From Combretum micranthum (lineage: Eukaryota; Streptophyta; Magnoliopsida; Myrtales; Combretaceae): 64,000 nt of DNA. Both the position numbers and the translations under genes were made by a program. The first letter of the stretch is position 1; every line of letters begins with the position of its first letter. The stretch lies in contig JAMXBD010001367.1 of NCBI GenBank assembly GCA_024138025.1, positions 124,001-188,000 of the forward strand. The letters are read 5' to 3'. This document shows positions 22,985 through 33,300 of this stretch, one piece after another. The notes under the pieces were generated by a model. That model ran no database searches. It had not been told where the DNA came from and saw only the letters and a list, made by a program, of their open reading frames with translations.

Positions 22985-23285
22985 AGATATTAAAATTTTT
23001 TTTTTAGTATCTTATGTTGGATATGTGATACTCATGCAAATAATATATGTGTCTTGCATATTCAATCATGCGACACACACACGCATATCGCATCTTGCAC
23101 AAGCGATACGCACATGTGTTGCTTATCTAAGATGCGATACATACATTAGCTTAGGTCATTATATTGCGTCTTGATTATGCGATACACAAATTAGCCTAGG
23201 TTGATGTATCACATCTTGGTTATGCGATACATATATAAATTTGTTATCTCATACCCAAGATGCGATATAGTGATACTATTTACGT
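22985..23285. repeat. Array of GATGCGATAC / GTATCGCATC words
   Basis: At least seven imperfect copies of GATGCGATAC or its complement occur at roughly 30-60 bp spacing, often as quasi-palindromes (CGCATCTTGCACAAGCGATAC). Related words recur at 28000-28035 and 29785-29880. The element behind them is unidentified. Confidence 0.6.
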
Positions 23286-23759
23286 AATTATTTTTGTCTT
23301 AGTTTTATTTATGTAATTTTTTTTCCAGAATAATAAATATATGTTTTACCCCTAATTATTACCTTTTTGTTAGAATGACATTTTGAGAGGACAATAGAGT
23401 GTCGGTAATTGATGGTAGCTAGTTTGTGGAGTTCATAGGGTATGTGGAAACTACCTTTATGGCCACTAAGCCCCTTCCTGAGAGAAGGAGGAGTGGAATG
23501 ATGTTATTTGAGTTGAGTGATGCCAAACCGAGTAGACAATTTATGGCTAAGCGAACTAAACATCTCATTCATTTGCATGGTTATGTCATGCGCAATCAAG
23601 CAAGACCTACAAGCCAGCTGCAAGGTCATAAAAGTGATCTAATCACATTATGCCGGATTTGAGAAACCCCAAGTTTAGATTTAATTTATCACCAATTTAA
23701 CTAATAAAATAACTATCTTATGAAATTATATAACAAATTATTATAAATTTGTTTGCATA
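23286..23759. other. Spacer with an unrecognised 78-codon frame
   Basis: A frame at 23426-23662 (+) starts MEFIGYVETTFMATKPLPER. It matches nothing I know and has no neighbouring exon evidence, so I do not call it a gene. Confidence 0.3.
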
Positions 23760-24640
23760 TTAAACGTATTGCTATTGTCTAATCTTTTTACTATATATAT
23801 TCATATCCATCCATGATACTTTAAAAATCATAAGAAATAGTTATTTGTTATATCTTTTGGGTCAATTCTTTAAAAACAAAATTCTATTTTCACCTTATTT
23901 CATTTTGTAAACTAAAGATGCTATAAATATATTGTGATGGTAAAATTTGAAACATGACATAACCGCATAATGTAATTGCACATGGAAAAACCAAAGATAA
24001 TTAGTGAAATAACGATGAATTCATACAATTGAATGGTATTAAAAATAAATAAAAAAAATGTAGAATTAAAAAAAATAAATTATATGTGTTTGTCAATGGC
24101 ATTGTAGTAGCATTGTAGCCTAGTGACATCTTGTTGGTTTCTCAAGTGAGAGGTTCCAGGTTCGAATCTTTTCTCCCCTTTTTAATGGCAAAAAAAAAAA
24201 AAATAATGAAATTATATGTGTTTGTTTAGAACTTTATTTGGGCTAACATATCATATTTAGTAAATTTTATATCATTTTTGCAATTAACTATCTAAAATTT
24301 AAAAGTGTCAATATTTTTCCTTAAATCTTTTCCACTTTTGCAATTAACTATATGTGCATATTTATTGTAATTAGACATTTGAACTTTTCTAATTTTTACA
24401 ATCAACTACCATTCTCTGCTATTATAAATAACCTAAAAAATATTTTAAGGTAATAAATTGATACTTTTAAATTCTAAAAATATAGTTGATTATAATAATA
24501 AGTAATGTTCAACTATCAAATATTACATTTATTTTACTACCCAACTTTATTTAGATATTAAGTCTTTAATTTCTGAATTTTTAATTTGTATGCGTGTTAA
24601 AAATTGAAATGCAAATAGTGTGGATTGTCCCTTAGCTTTG
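23760..24640. repeat. Diverged duplicate block, copy 2 (partner 3660-4540)
   Basis: Collinear with 3660-4540 except for a 132-bp gain at 24094-24225 made of a SINE plus one target repeat. The match resumes on both sides of the SINE. Confidence 0.65.
24094..24208 (+). mobile_element. tRNA-derived SINE with A and B boxes and poly(A) tail
   Basis: An RNA polymerase III A box (TAGCCTAGTGAC, 24116-24127) and B box (GGTTCGAATC, 24159-24168) lie 32 bp apart. They are followed by a short body and an A-rich tail (about 24189-24203). A perfect 17-bp target duplication, AAATTATATGTGTTTGT, flanks it at 24077-24093 and 24209-24225. SINEs are copied by LINE enzymes; the long target duplication and A tail fit that. 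The perfect repeat implies a recent insertion. Confidence 0.88.
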
Positions 24641-25035
24641 TAAATCATGGAAGTAAGGAACCTATTGTTTAGTAATTTCATTCACAAACTACTGTGTTTT
24701 CAATATCTGAACCTCGATTGAATATTAATTAACATCTCTACATTATTTTTGTTGCATTAAACTAAAAAATAAAAAGATTGTAAATCCAATTAATTGGATG
24801 ATTCCATTTGAGCACGCATTCCAGATCGTTTAAGCGATGTGCCATATGGTAAGTTTGTAATTCTCTTTTTCGATTTTTGAGATTTGGAGGTAATTATTAT
24901 TTGTGGAATCTAGTGGGTTGTTGTTGGTATCCGTGTTGTTGTTGTTAAATTTTGTGAAGAATTGGAAAATGTAAAATACTAGAGTACATAACAGTAGACA
25001 AGCCAGATTCATATTAGTTTGGCAAAAACGATAGA

Positions 25036-25078
<43 letters not shown>

Positions 25079-25559
25079 GTGGGATGAGACAATAGTTTAA
25101 TCGGATTCATGAAATATTGAGAATACTTATGAAAATCATGGATCCACAAGTGGTGAATCCAGTATTGACAGTGAAAGAAGCAGGAGAAGATGTGGATGTG
25201 ATGGGAGCAGCAAAAGAATTGATAATATTAAGTTAAAATGTTCTATTATTCAAGTGAAACAGCAAGTCCAAGGAATTTTTAATCTGTGTGGCAACTGTTG
25301 AGAAGGTGCCTTATTGATATGCTGGCCAATAAGAAAAAAATTAGCGTCCTTGGTTTTTACAAAATATGCAAGCTTGTAGTGGCTTGAAGAATTACAAAAA
25401 GAGAGATAGTAGGATTGATGAGAGAAGGTGCTGTTATAGGCATCGATGAGTTGTAAACTTATGAAAGACTGTTGCAACATGAGATGCTTATCAAATTGCA
25501 CTCCTTAAGGGCGGGGGAAAAATGAGTGTGGAAGGAATGAAAGAATTTGAGACATTGTC
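24641..25559. other. Spacer; (AAT)n tract, no gene seen
   Basis: Apart from the microsatellite at 25038-25079 there is coding-like but stop-ridden text at 25090-25230 that may belong to the gag relic downstream. Nothing firm. Confidence 0.4.
25038..25079 (+). repeat. (AAT)n microsatellite, about 14 units
   Basis: Uninterrupted TAATAAT repeat. Confidence 0.95.
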
Positions 25560-26110
25560 AACTAGGTGTGAATTTAAGAAATCTTCGGGGAAGCCATTGC
25601 TAGGTTTATTAATAGGCTAGCATTTGACATAGCAAGTGTTGTTCAGTAACAACACTATAAGACTTTGGAGGATGTAAGCAAATTGGCAAATGGGAGGAAA
25701 GACATCAAAAGAAGCGTGTTTGGAAATCATTTTCTTATCATTACAAATGTGATGATGCAAGTGAAATTAATGTTGATAAAAGAGTGAAACTAGATAGTAA
25801 TAAAGGGAAAGTACAAGAGGTGAAAGAACATGAGCAAACACAAACAAAAGAAGAATAGAGACATTAAGTGTTATTAGTATTTGTATCATGGACATATAAC
25901 ATTCAAGTGTTCTACTAAGAGGGTCATGGTCTTAGAAAAGAGTGTTTGAGAGTGAGGGAGAGGACAAGAAGAGTAATGCTAGCAAGAAGACGTAGTGTGA
26001 GATTATATATCTTGATGATGTAGAAAGTTTGACAGCATTTCATGAAGAAAGGTTAAGTAATGTGTTTATGCATCTTTTTTATGTAGCAACCTTGAAGCCT
26101 CATTTAGACC
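25560..26110 (+). pseudogene. Gypsy gag relic with degenerate zinc knuckle
   Basis: After correcting for shifts by eye, the text reads RFINRLAFDIASVVQ, then HYKTLEDVSKLA, the usual gag 'quhy-TLEDVVRLA' region. About 250 bp later comes C-Y-x-Y-L-Y-H-G-H-I-T-F-K-C then STKRVMVLEK. That is a CX2CX4HX4C knuckle whose second Cys is Tyr, with the basic tail usual in Ty3/gypsy gag. No pol or LTR follows, so it is an isolated fragment. Confidence 0.55.
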
Positions 26111-27980
26111 TCTTAGATTGCTTACAAAATTGACAAACAATCATTAGTTATAAATACTTGAACTTGAAATTGGGTAACAATAACTTTTTACTAAAGCTCT
26201 TCTTGTCAAACAGTATATAAAGACTAGCTAGCCAATAAAATTAGCATGGGTTCAATTCCCTCTCTATGGAAGTCATTGAAAATAGAAATTAGAAAAAAAA
26301 ATTTTTAGTGTTTGGTTTCTGTTATGAAACATAAGTTAATCTTATTTGATTTGATGTGCTTGAATTCATTTTCAATCATGATCACATAATTAAAATAATT
26401 AATATACCAATTATTTATTTTAATGGTTGTATAACTAATATGAATTATAAAAGATCTTTCAACAAGATGCTAAAATTAGACTATTTAACCTATCAAATCA
26501 ATCATTTCAAATAAAATACACTTAATGAGTTTATAAACTCATTGCAAGTATCGAATGATTGGTCAATGTACACACACATGTATTATGGTAATTATCAAAT
26601 ATATGTATTAAAATTACCCCCAAAAGCCATTACATTTATCCACTTAATTGATAATATTAAAGATAATTGGACTTTTTAATGTTATATATATATAATATAT
26701 ATATTTGTCATTAGTGAGGAAATTTACATCTCATTGCATAGATATGAAATAGCAACTAGATTACAAGAAGAGTGTTCTATATAGATTTAAGTTTGAGATT
26801 TTCATCATTGATGGCACATTGATTTGATGTCTCTTGATTTTCCATACATTCTCTGTTAACTTTTACTTAACACGAGAAGAGATCATACAATACACGTTAA
26901 AATTCTAATATCTTTATGTGTTATACATGATGTTAAATTTCTTCTTATATCAATTATTGATGATTCTTTTGCTGTTGTCAATATATATATATATATATAT
27001 ATTTGCTACATCGACTATCATAATATGACCATATAAAATCATTATAATAGAATAACTCAAAAAATCGAATTTGATCCCTCAGTAATAAAAGCTTGAATCA
27101 GATGCTGTTACACTACTAAGTAGTGGCCAATAGTTTTGTCCCATATTACAGTAATGTTGACATCTTAATTTTGTATATCCTGACTCATGTTAGGACGCAA
27201 TGTCAATATCAATGACCAGCCTACCTACACAAATTAACAGTTTTGACAGCCAACTGCTATATCACTTTGTTCTTGGTATATGCATGCTATAAAAGCCAGC
27301 AATAGAGTTTGCGATGTGACAGATTTTTTTCCTCTTATTTTATGGCTTTTGGAAAATGCACTTTTGTACCATTTTAGTTATTTCAAGAATTGAATAAAAT
27401 AGAAACAAGTTTTATGAAGTCTGATGTAATAAATATTTGGACAAGTAATAAATAAATAGTAATGTATTTTAAATAAATAGTAAAGATGATGTATAACCTT
27501 TATAATACTGTTTACATAAAAAAAATTTATCAATATTTATGTGTTATCAATTATTTTATGTGACTATCAAGTTAAATGAATTTCTTATCAAATGGTACTA
27601 TATTTTTTTTAATTGTTAAACAAATTCTCAAGCTGAGCTGAATAAAATGATTAACAATTAAATGAAAAGTAATTGAGTGGAATGATAATTCATGATAAGT
27701 TGATATTATATAAAATGATAGATAATAATTCATGTCTCATACTCATGACAATCATTTAATGGTTTATTTTTCTAACTTTGTCATACATACTCATGTTTTG
27801 GAAAAATCATATATATAATTATTCTTTATTTGTAATAAAAATAAGGGCCATTAAAGGAAATAATTTCTTATTTAGGACACCGGTTGAAATTAATTTCTTT
27901 TTTAAAGTCAAAATAAAAATAATTACTAATTTACCATATCAAAATCACAGTTTTGACATCAAATATGCGAATTAATATCG
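26111..27980. other. AT-rich spacer, no gene seen
   Basis: Contains short (TA)n runs (about 26690-26705 and 26980-27001). No convincing reading frame or repeat boundary. Confidence 0.5.
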
Positions 27981-28243
27981 ACCATACGTATATTGCTTAT
28001 CTAAGATGCGATATAAGCATGCATACCGCGACTATAAGCCGCGTTACATGTTTAGCAATACAAAGCAATATTGGGATTAATAATCACAATATTGTGACAG
28101 TACTCAAATATGGAATACGGATTTTTTCATGTGATTCGTATATAAATTTCAATATCCCGATTCCTAAATGTGATTTTGCAAAAGGGAAAGTGGTAATTAT
28201 TTTCATCTAATTTGTATATGGTATTTTTTTTTTGTGTATGAAG

Positions 28244-28659
28244 TAGGTCTGTAAATGAGTCGAAATAGCTTGCGAGTTAATCGAGTTTAAGTCGACGAAA
28301 GCTCGACTTTAACTTGCTTACAATCGAGTTGAGCTCGAGTAATTATCAAACTCGAGTTTTAAAATATTTGGCTTGATGAGCTCACATGCTTAATTGAGTT
28401 TAAACGAGTATTAAATTGATGCAAGTCGAGTTTAAGCTTATCATGTATTACATATTCTTTATAGTTAGATCAATATTTAAAAGAATAATCGAGCTTAATC
28501 AAGTCAAGTTTGAGCTTATCGAGTATTAAATCGAGTCGAGGTTGATCTTCAAAATCAAAGTTAGATTGAGATCGAGTTCAAGTTCGAGAATTTTATTTGA
28601 GTAGAGTTCGAGGATGGTACTGCATCGACTCAACTCAACTCAACTTATTTACAGTCCTA
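28244..28659. mobile_element. hAT-like MITE, 416 bp
   Basis: Imperfect terminal inverted repeats TAGGTCTGTAAATGAGT and (reverse complement of the right end) TAGGACTGTAAATAAGT are flanked by GTATGAAG (28236-28243) and TTATGAAG (28660-28667), a 7/8 match 8-bp target repeat as hAT elements make. The body is full of GAGTCGAG/CTCGACTC words and has no transposase, so it is non-autonomous. Confidence 0.75.
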
Positions 28660-28837
28660 TTATGAAGGATACACATGCATTTTGTCTGGTATTAAAAATC
28701 GTCTTTTAATTTAATAATTACTTGTTTTAGTTTTTATATAAAGTGAATATTATAATAACCACTACAACTATATAATACTCTTATTACATTAGAATTCAAT
28801 TCCTCTCTTGTTCCATATGCCAAAAACCCAATAATTT

Positions 28838-29083
28838 TTACATGGGTTCAATTCGGAGCCCAGTCTTAGGCTTATCCATGGAACTTGGAAGAGTTGAACA
28901 CCATGTTGTTTCTGGTGTGGCATCTACTTCGGTCCGTTTGGAATCCAGAGGCGTATGCTCACCATCATCACTCGCGAACCAATGTGCCAACCGACGACTA
29001 TAAAGAGAAAATTGACCACATCCAAATATCTTTATGACGCAACGGGCAACGTCGGTTTCTCTGATGCGGTATGGTACAGACAA
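28838..29083 (-). other. Coding-like fragment of unknown identity
   Basis: An 81-codon open stretch on the minus strand, clearly less AT-rich than its surroundings. The protein starts MSVPYRIRETDVARC and ends LRIEPM with hydrophilic, globular-looking composition. I do not recognise the family. No exon signals or neighbours support an intact gene. It could be the last exon or a relic of a host gene, or part of a transposon. Confidence 0.25.
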
Positions 29084-30190
29084 AAACCTCGTAATTCGTA
29101 ATACTAGCTATCTGCACTCTATGGATGTTAGTTGCCGCCCCTTTTTCAGCAACAAAGATTCAAGGATCATGTCCTTATTTTTTCTGTGTCAACTGAACCA
29201 TGCAGGTTCTGTTACGAAGGAGATCTTAATATTTTTTCATGAACGTTGTAAAATGGGCTCCATTTACGTGGATTATGCATGTCGAAAAATTTGTCAAAAT
29301 AGATGCTTACTGAAAAATTAATTGTTTTGCATACTAATATATATTGTATCTATTACCGGAGTATTAAAATCATAAATGAAAATCAACTGTATAATGTCAC
29401 GTTAAAAGAAATATGAAAGGAATTAAAATTTTAAAATTATATAAACAAATATACTTTTTACTAATGTAAGATAAATAGAACAACTGATATAAAATAATTT
29501 GGATGGATGAAACTTCAGTAATTGCTAAATTGAACTGGATTGGATGACTAATAAAGTCTAATCAAACTTTTCTTTAATGGAAGATTCCATCAATATCCTT
29601 GAGCAATCCAAATTAAATCCTCATCTTTAATTTCATCGATTCAAAAAAGGAAAAAAGAAAAAAGAAAAGGAATTATTGCAAAGATGATTAAAAAAGGAAA
29701 AGGAAGCTGATATTATTAACATTTTTTTAAATTACATAAAACCAAATTATAAAAAAAAATTCAAAAATATTATCGTTATATCCAACATTGGATGTGCGAC
29801 ATAAGTTTTCTTTATGTATTGTACATCCGATGTGCGATGTATATACAAACCTATATTGCACGTTTGATGTGCGATACAATAATTTTTATAAGTTTTGCAT
29901 GATATTATTATTGTATATTATGTTTAATACATGACACATATATAGAATTTTCTTCAACATAGATATAAAGATGATAATTTGATAATTTTTTTTTACAAAT
30001 TTAAATTTGTGTAAATTAAAAAAAAAAAACTGTAAACATGGCTTACAAGAAGAAAAGTAATTTCGAATTCACATGTATAAAAGAAACCTTCTGTATATGT
30101 TTTGTCCAACATGAGATGAGACAAGACAACCTGGGAGGAGTGGGTTCAGGAATAGGGACGACACTCCCAAAGTTTCGACACTTCCACTTC
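29084..30190. other. Upstream region of PKP1
   Basis: AT-rich, with GATGTGCGATA-like words at 29785-29880. I could not fix a TATA box or transcription start for PKP1. The last ~100 bp before the ATG are GA-rich then CCA-rich, as in many plant 5' leaders. Confidence 0.4.
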
Positions 30191-30356
30191 TTTGTTTATC
30201 CGCCACTTTCCGACTCTCTTAACACTCATTAAATCTCCCCATCTAGAGAGAGCAGAGAGAAAGAGAGAGAAAACAGACGCAAGGACAGAGACAAAGACCC
30301 GCCATCACCACCACCACCACCACACCGTCACACAGCAACCACCACCAGAAGCCACC

Positions 30357-33300
30357 ATGTCTCAATCCCTCCAGCTCTTCACAACCCACTACCCAACCCT
30401 CTCCATCCCCAATCCCAACCCCAAACTCCACTCTATCTCCTCCGTCTCCGTCCGCTTCCCCCGTCTCTCTATCAGATCCTCTCTCTCCTCTTCCGACGCC
30501 AACACCACCCATTCCGCCGTCTCCGAGAACGGTCCCACCACCACCCCAATAATCATCCCTTCCGATCCCAGTTCCACCATCGAGGTCGATGCGGTCACCG
30601 AAGCCGAATTGAAGGAGAATGGGTTCCGCAGCACCAGGAGGACGAAGCTCGTGTGCACTATTGGACCGTCTACTTGCGGTTCGGAGCAGCTTGAGGCGCT
30701 TGCGGTTGGAGGAATGAATATGGCGAGGCTTAATATGTGCCATGGGACGAGGAAATGGCACCGCCGTGTTATCGAACGCGTTCGGAGACTTAACGAGGAG
30801 AAAGGGTATGCTGTGGCTATTATGATGGATACTGAAGGGAGTGAGATTCATATGGGGGATCTTGGTGGTGCTTCTTCTGCTAAAGCTGAGGTAAATTTGT
30901 TTGTTTAGTTGAAACAGAGTCTGGAGATCTTTTAACAAATTGGGTTTTGTGAAAATGTGGTATATGATTGAGTTGGGTTGGATTGGATTGGTGGCGCTTT
31001 GGGTAATAAATGTCTTAATCATGATAATTAAGTTCATAAATCTGATATCCAAATGCTATTTAGAGCCATCTCAATTCTTCTTGTCAACATTTAGAATCAT
31101 AGTGTGGTGAGATTTTCATATGTTCATGTATGGGTTTGATGCAGTTTTTCCACAAATGCACTTGTCTTTGCTTAATTCACAGGATTGCAGTGAATTTCGA
31201 ACAAAAAGTCAAGTTGAAGTTCCAAGTTTTCCTAACTATGGAGTTTAATCGATATGCGGGGGGGCTAAAAGTTTTATAATTTGATGAAAAGCCTTGAACT
31301 CCTTAGTAGCTAGTGCCATTATCTGTCGTTGAGATGTGTTTTGCCTTCAACTTTGGATCAAATGCATGTTATTATTGTAAAAGGAAAGAAATGTGAAGTG
31401 AGTATCTTAAATTGATACATTGGAAGACGCATGATGGCGTTTGTGCTTTTTCATGTTCGGTCTACAACTGAGTAGGAAATAAATGATGACAATTTCATGT
31501 TGTATTGTGGGAATATGAGAACTTTTTTCCAGGATTTATGCTATATAACTATGAGCCATATCACTGAAATGGTTGGAAGTAGCTCGTCTATTGAGCAGGA
31601 TTCATATATTATGTGCCCACTCACTGTAATCAACTTTATGTAATCATCTGTACGAATTCCTTTTTTCAAATCATTGGTGGATAATATGTTGGCATAATTA
31701 TGTAGATCTCTATGCAAAAGCCATTGTAACTATAGATACAGAGCATAGCTGTGTCAGACCGATTATTAGAAATAGGTTCAACTGGCAAGTTCCAAGTCTC
31801 TAATACATTCACTGACACTGGCACCGATTATGAGGCTGTTCCTTCTGTTGGAGCAAAGTTGTGGCACTTTTTCATGCTATTGCCTACTGGTTACTAACGT
31901 GTGGTTTAGGACATGTTTGGTATCCGGGAATGGAATCGGGATTCCAGCTTTCATTCCCTTTCCTACGTTTGGAAGCGTCATGAGAAGACGGAATCGCGAT
32001 TCCCTGGAATCAACAATTCTGCTTTAAGGTGGAATTCGATTCCTTCTTTGAGAAGTCGGAATCGTGATTCCATTCCCCCTTCCATTAAGCATTTGTACTT
32101 AAATTACATTTTTATCCTATATAAATTTATTATCTTATTTTTTGTAGCGGGTATTTTTGGTAAATTCTAATGTAAACTAATTCATATCCATTTCATTCCG
32201 TATCCGTATCCAAACAAAGGAATGGATTTATCATTCCCTTGTTGATTTCATTCCATTCTATTCTTTCGATTCCAATCCATTCTATTCCGGACGATTCCCG
32301 TATACCAAACGTGACACTAGGTTCATCAACGGAAGGAACAAAGAAGTTTCTTTTATTCGGTAGAAAGATTGAAATTGCTGGGTTTAGTGCATATCTGATG
32401 TAGCTCAAATGGAATTGAATGCATTGATATACATGGAAAGAAATTAAATAATACATACTACAAGGAAGAAAATTGATAGATTTCAGTTCGAAACAAACTC
32501 TTTTTGTCTATTTAAATAAACAAAAAAGAAAAAGACTTGTGCAGAATCATAAATATGCCAAGAGTTCTATCTTCATAAATTAGGTTGGCTTTGCCAGTCC
32601 ATAGGTAAATGCTTGATTTCTGGAGTCTAGTGAGAAAACTTCATACTGGATGGATCTACGTGTCACATCTACCCTACTCATCTCTTGTTGTGACACCTTT
32701 TCCATCTCCCTGGAACTTTACTGTAGAAGTTTTTTTCCTTCCAACTAAAGGAAAACATGGCCTGGATAAAATATATTGTACCAGAATGGTAACTTTATCT
32801 ACTTATTTCTTTTTTTTCCAACCTAAATAGGCCAGTTCTGTTATAATCATTACATAAATCACCTCAGCATGTTGTATAAGCAGGATGGTGGGCATCTGGC
32901 ATTTAGTATGGTGCCACTTGTTCTACTAATGGAGTTGTTGTTAACAAGCTGAGCTTTCCTTGCAGGATGGTGAGATATGGACTTTTAGTGTCAGAGCTTT
33001 TGATTCTGGCCTCCAGAACGGACCATAAATGTGAACTATGATGGTTTTGCTGAAGGTAAATTGTCTGAGAAAGGTTCTTATATAATATTTGACTTTTGTA
33101 ACAATTTGAATGGAGATCTGTGTAATTTTGTGTTTACTACAAACTATGCACGTGACAGATGTGAAAGAGGGAGATGATCTCCTCGTGGATGGTGGCATGG
33201 TGCGGTTTGAAGTGATAGAGATAATTGGTCCTGATGTTAAGTGCAGGTGTACTGACCCTGGACTGTTGCTTCCAAGAGCTAATTTAACTTTCTGGAGAAA

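Noticed and set aside
23426..23662. 78-codon frame MEFIGYVETTF...
   Set aside because: Open but isolated, unrecognised, and next to an unidentified repeat; not enough to call a gene.
26220..26310. Possible second SINE (GGTTCAATTCC B-box-like, A-rich tail)
   Set aside because: No convincing A box at the right spacing and no target duplication.
30243..31052. 269-codon antisense frame across PKP1 exon 1
   Set aside because: It is the shadow of a real exon with GC-rich third positions; the sense strand matches pyruvate kinase and the antisense matches nothing.
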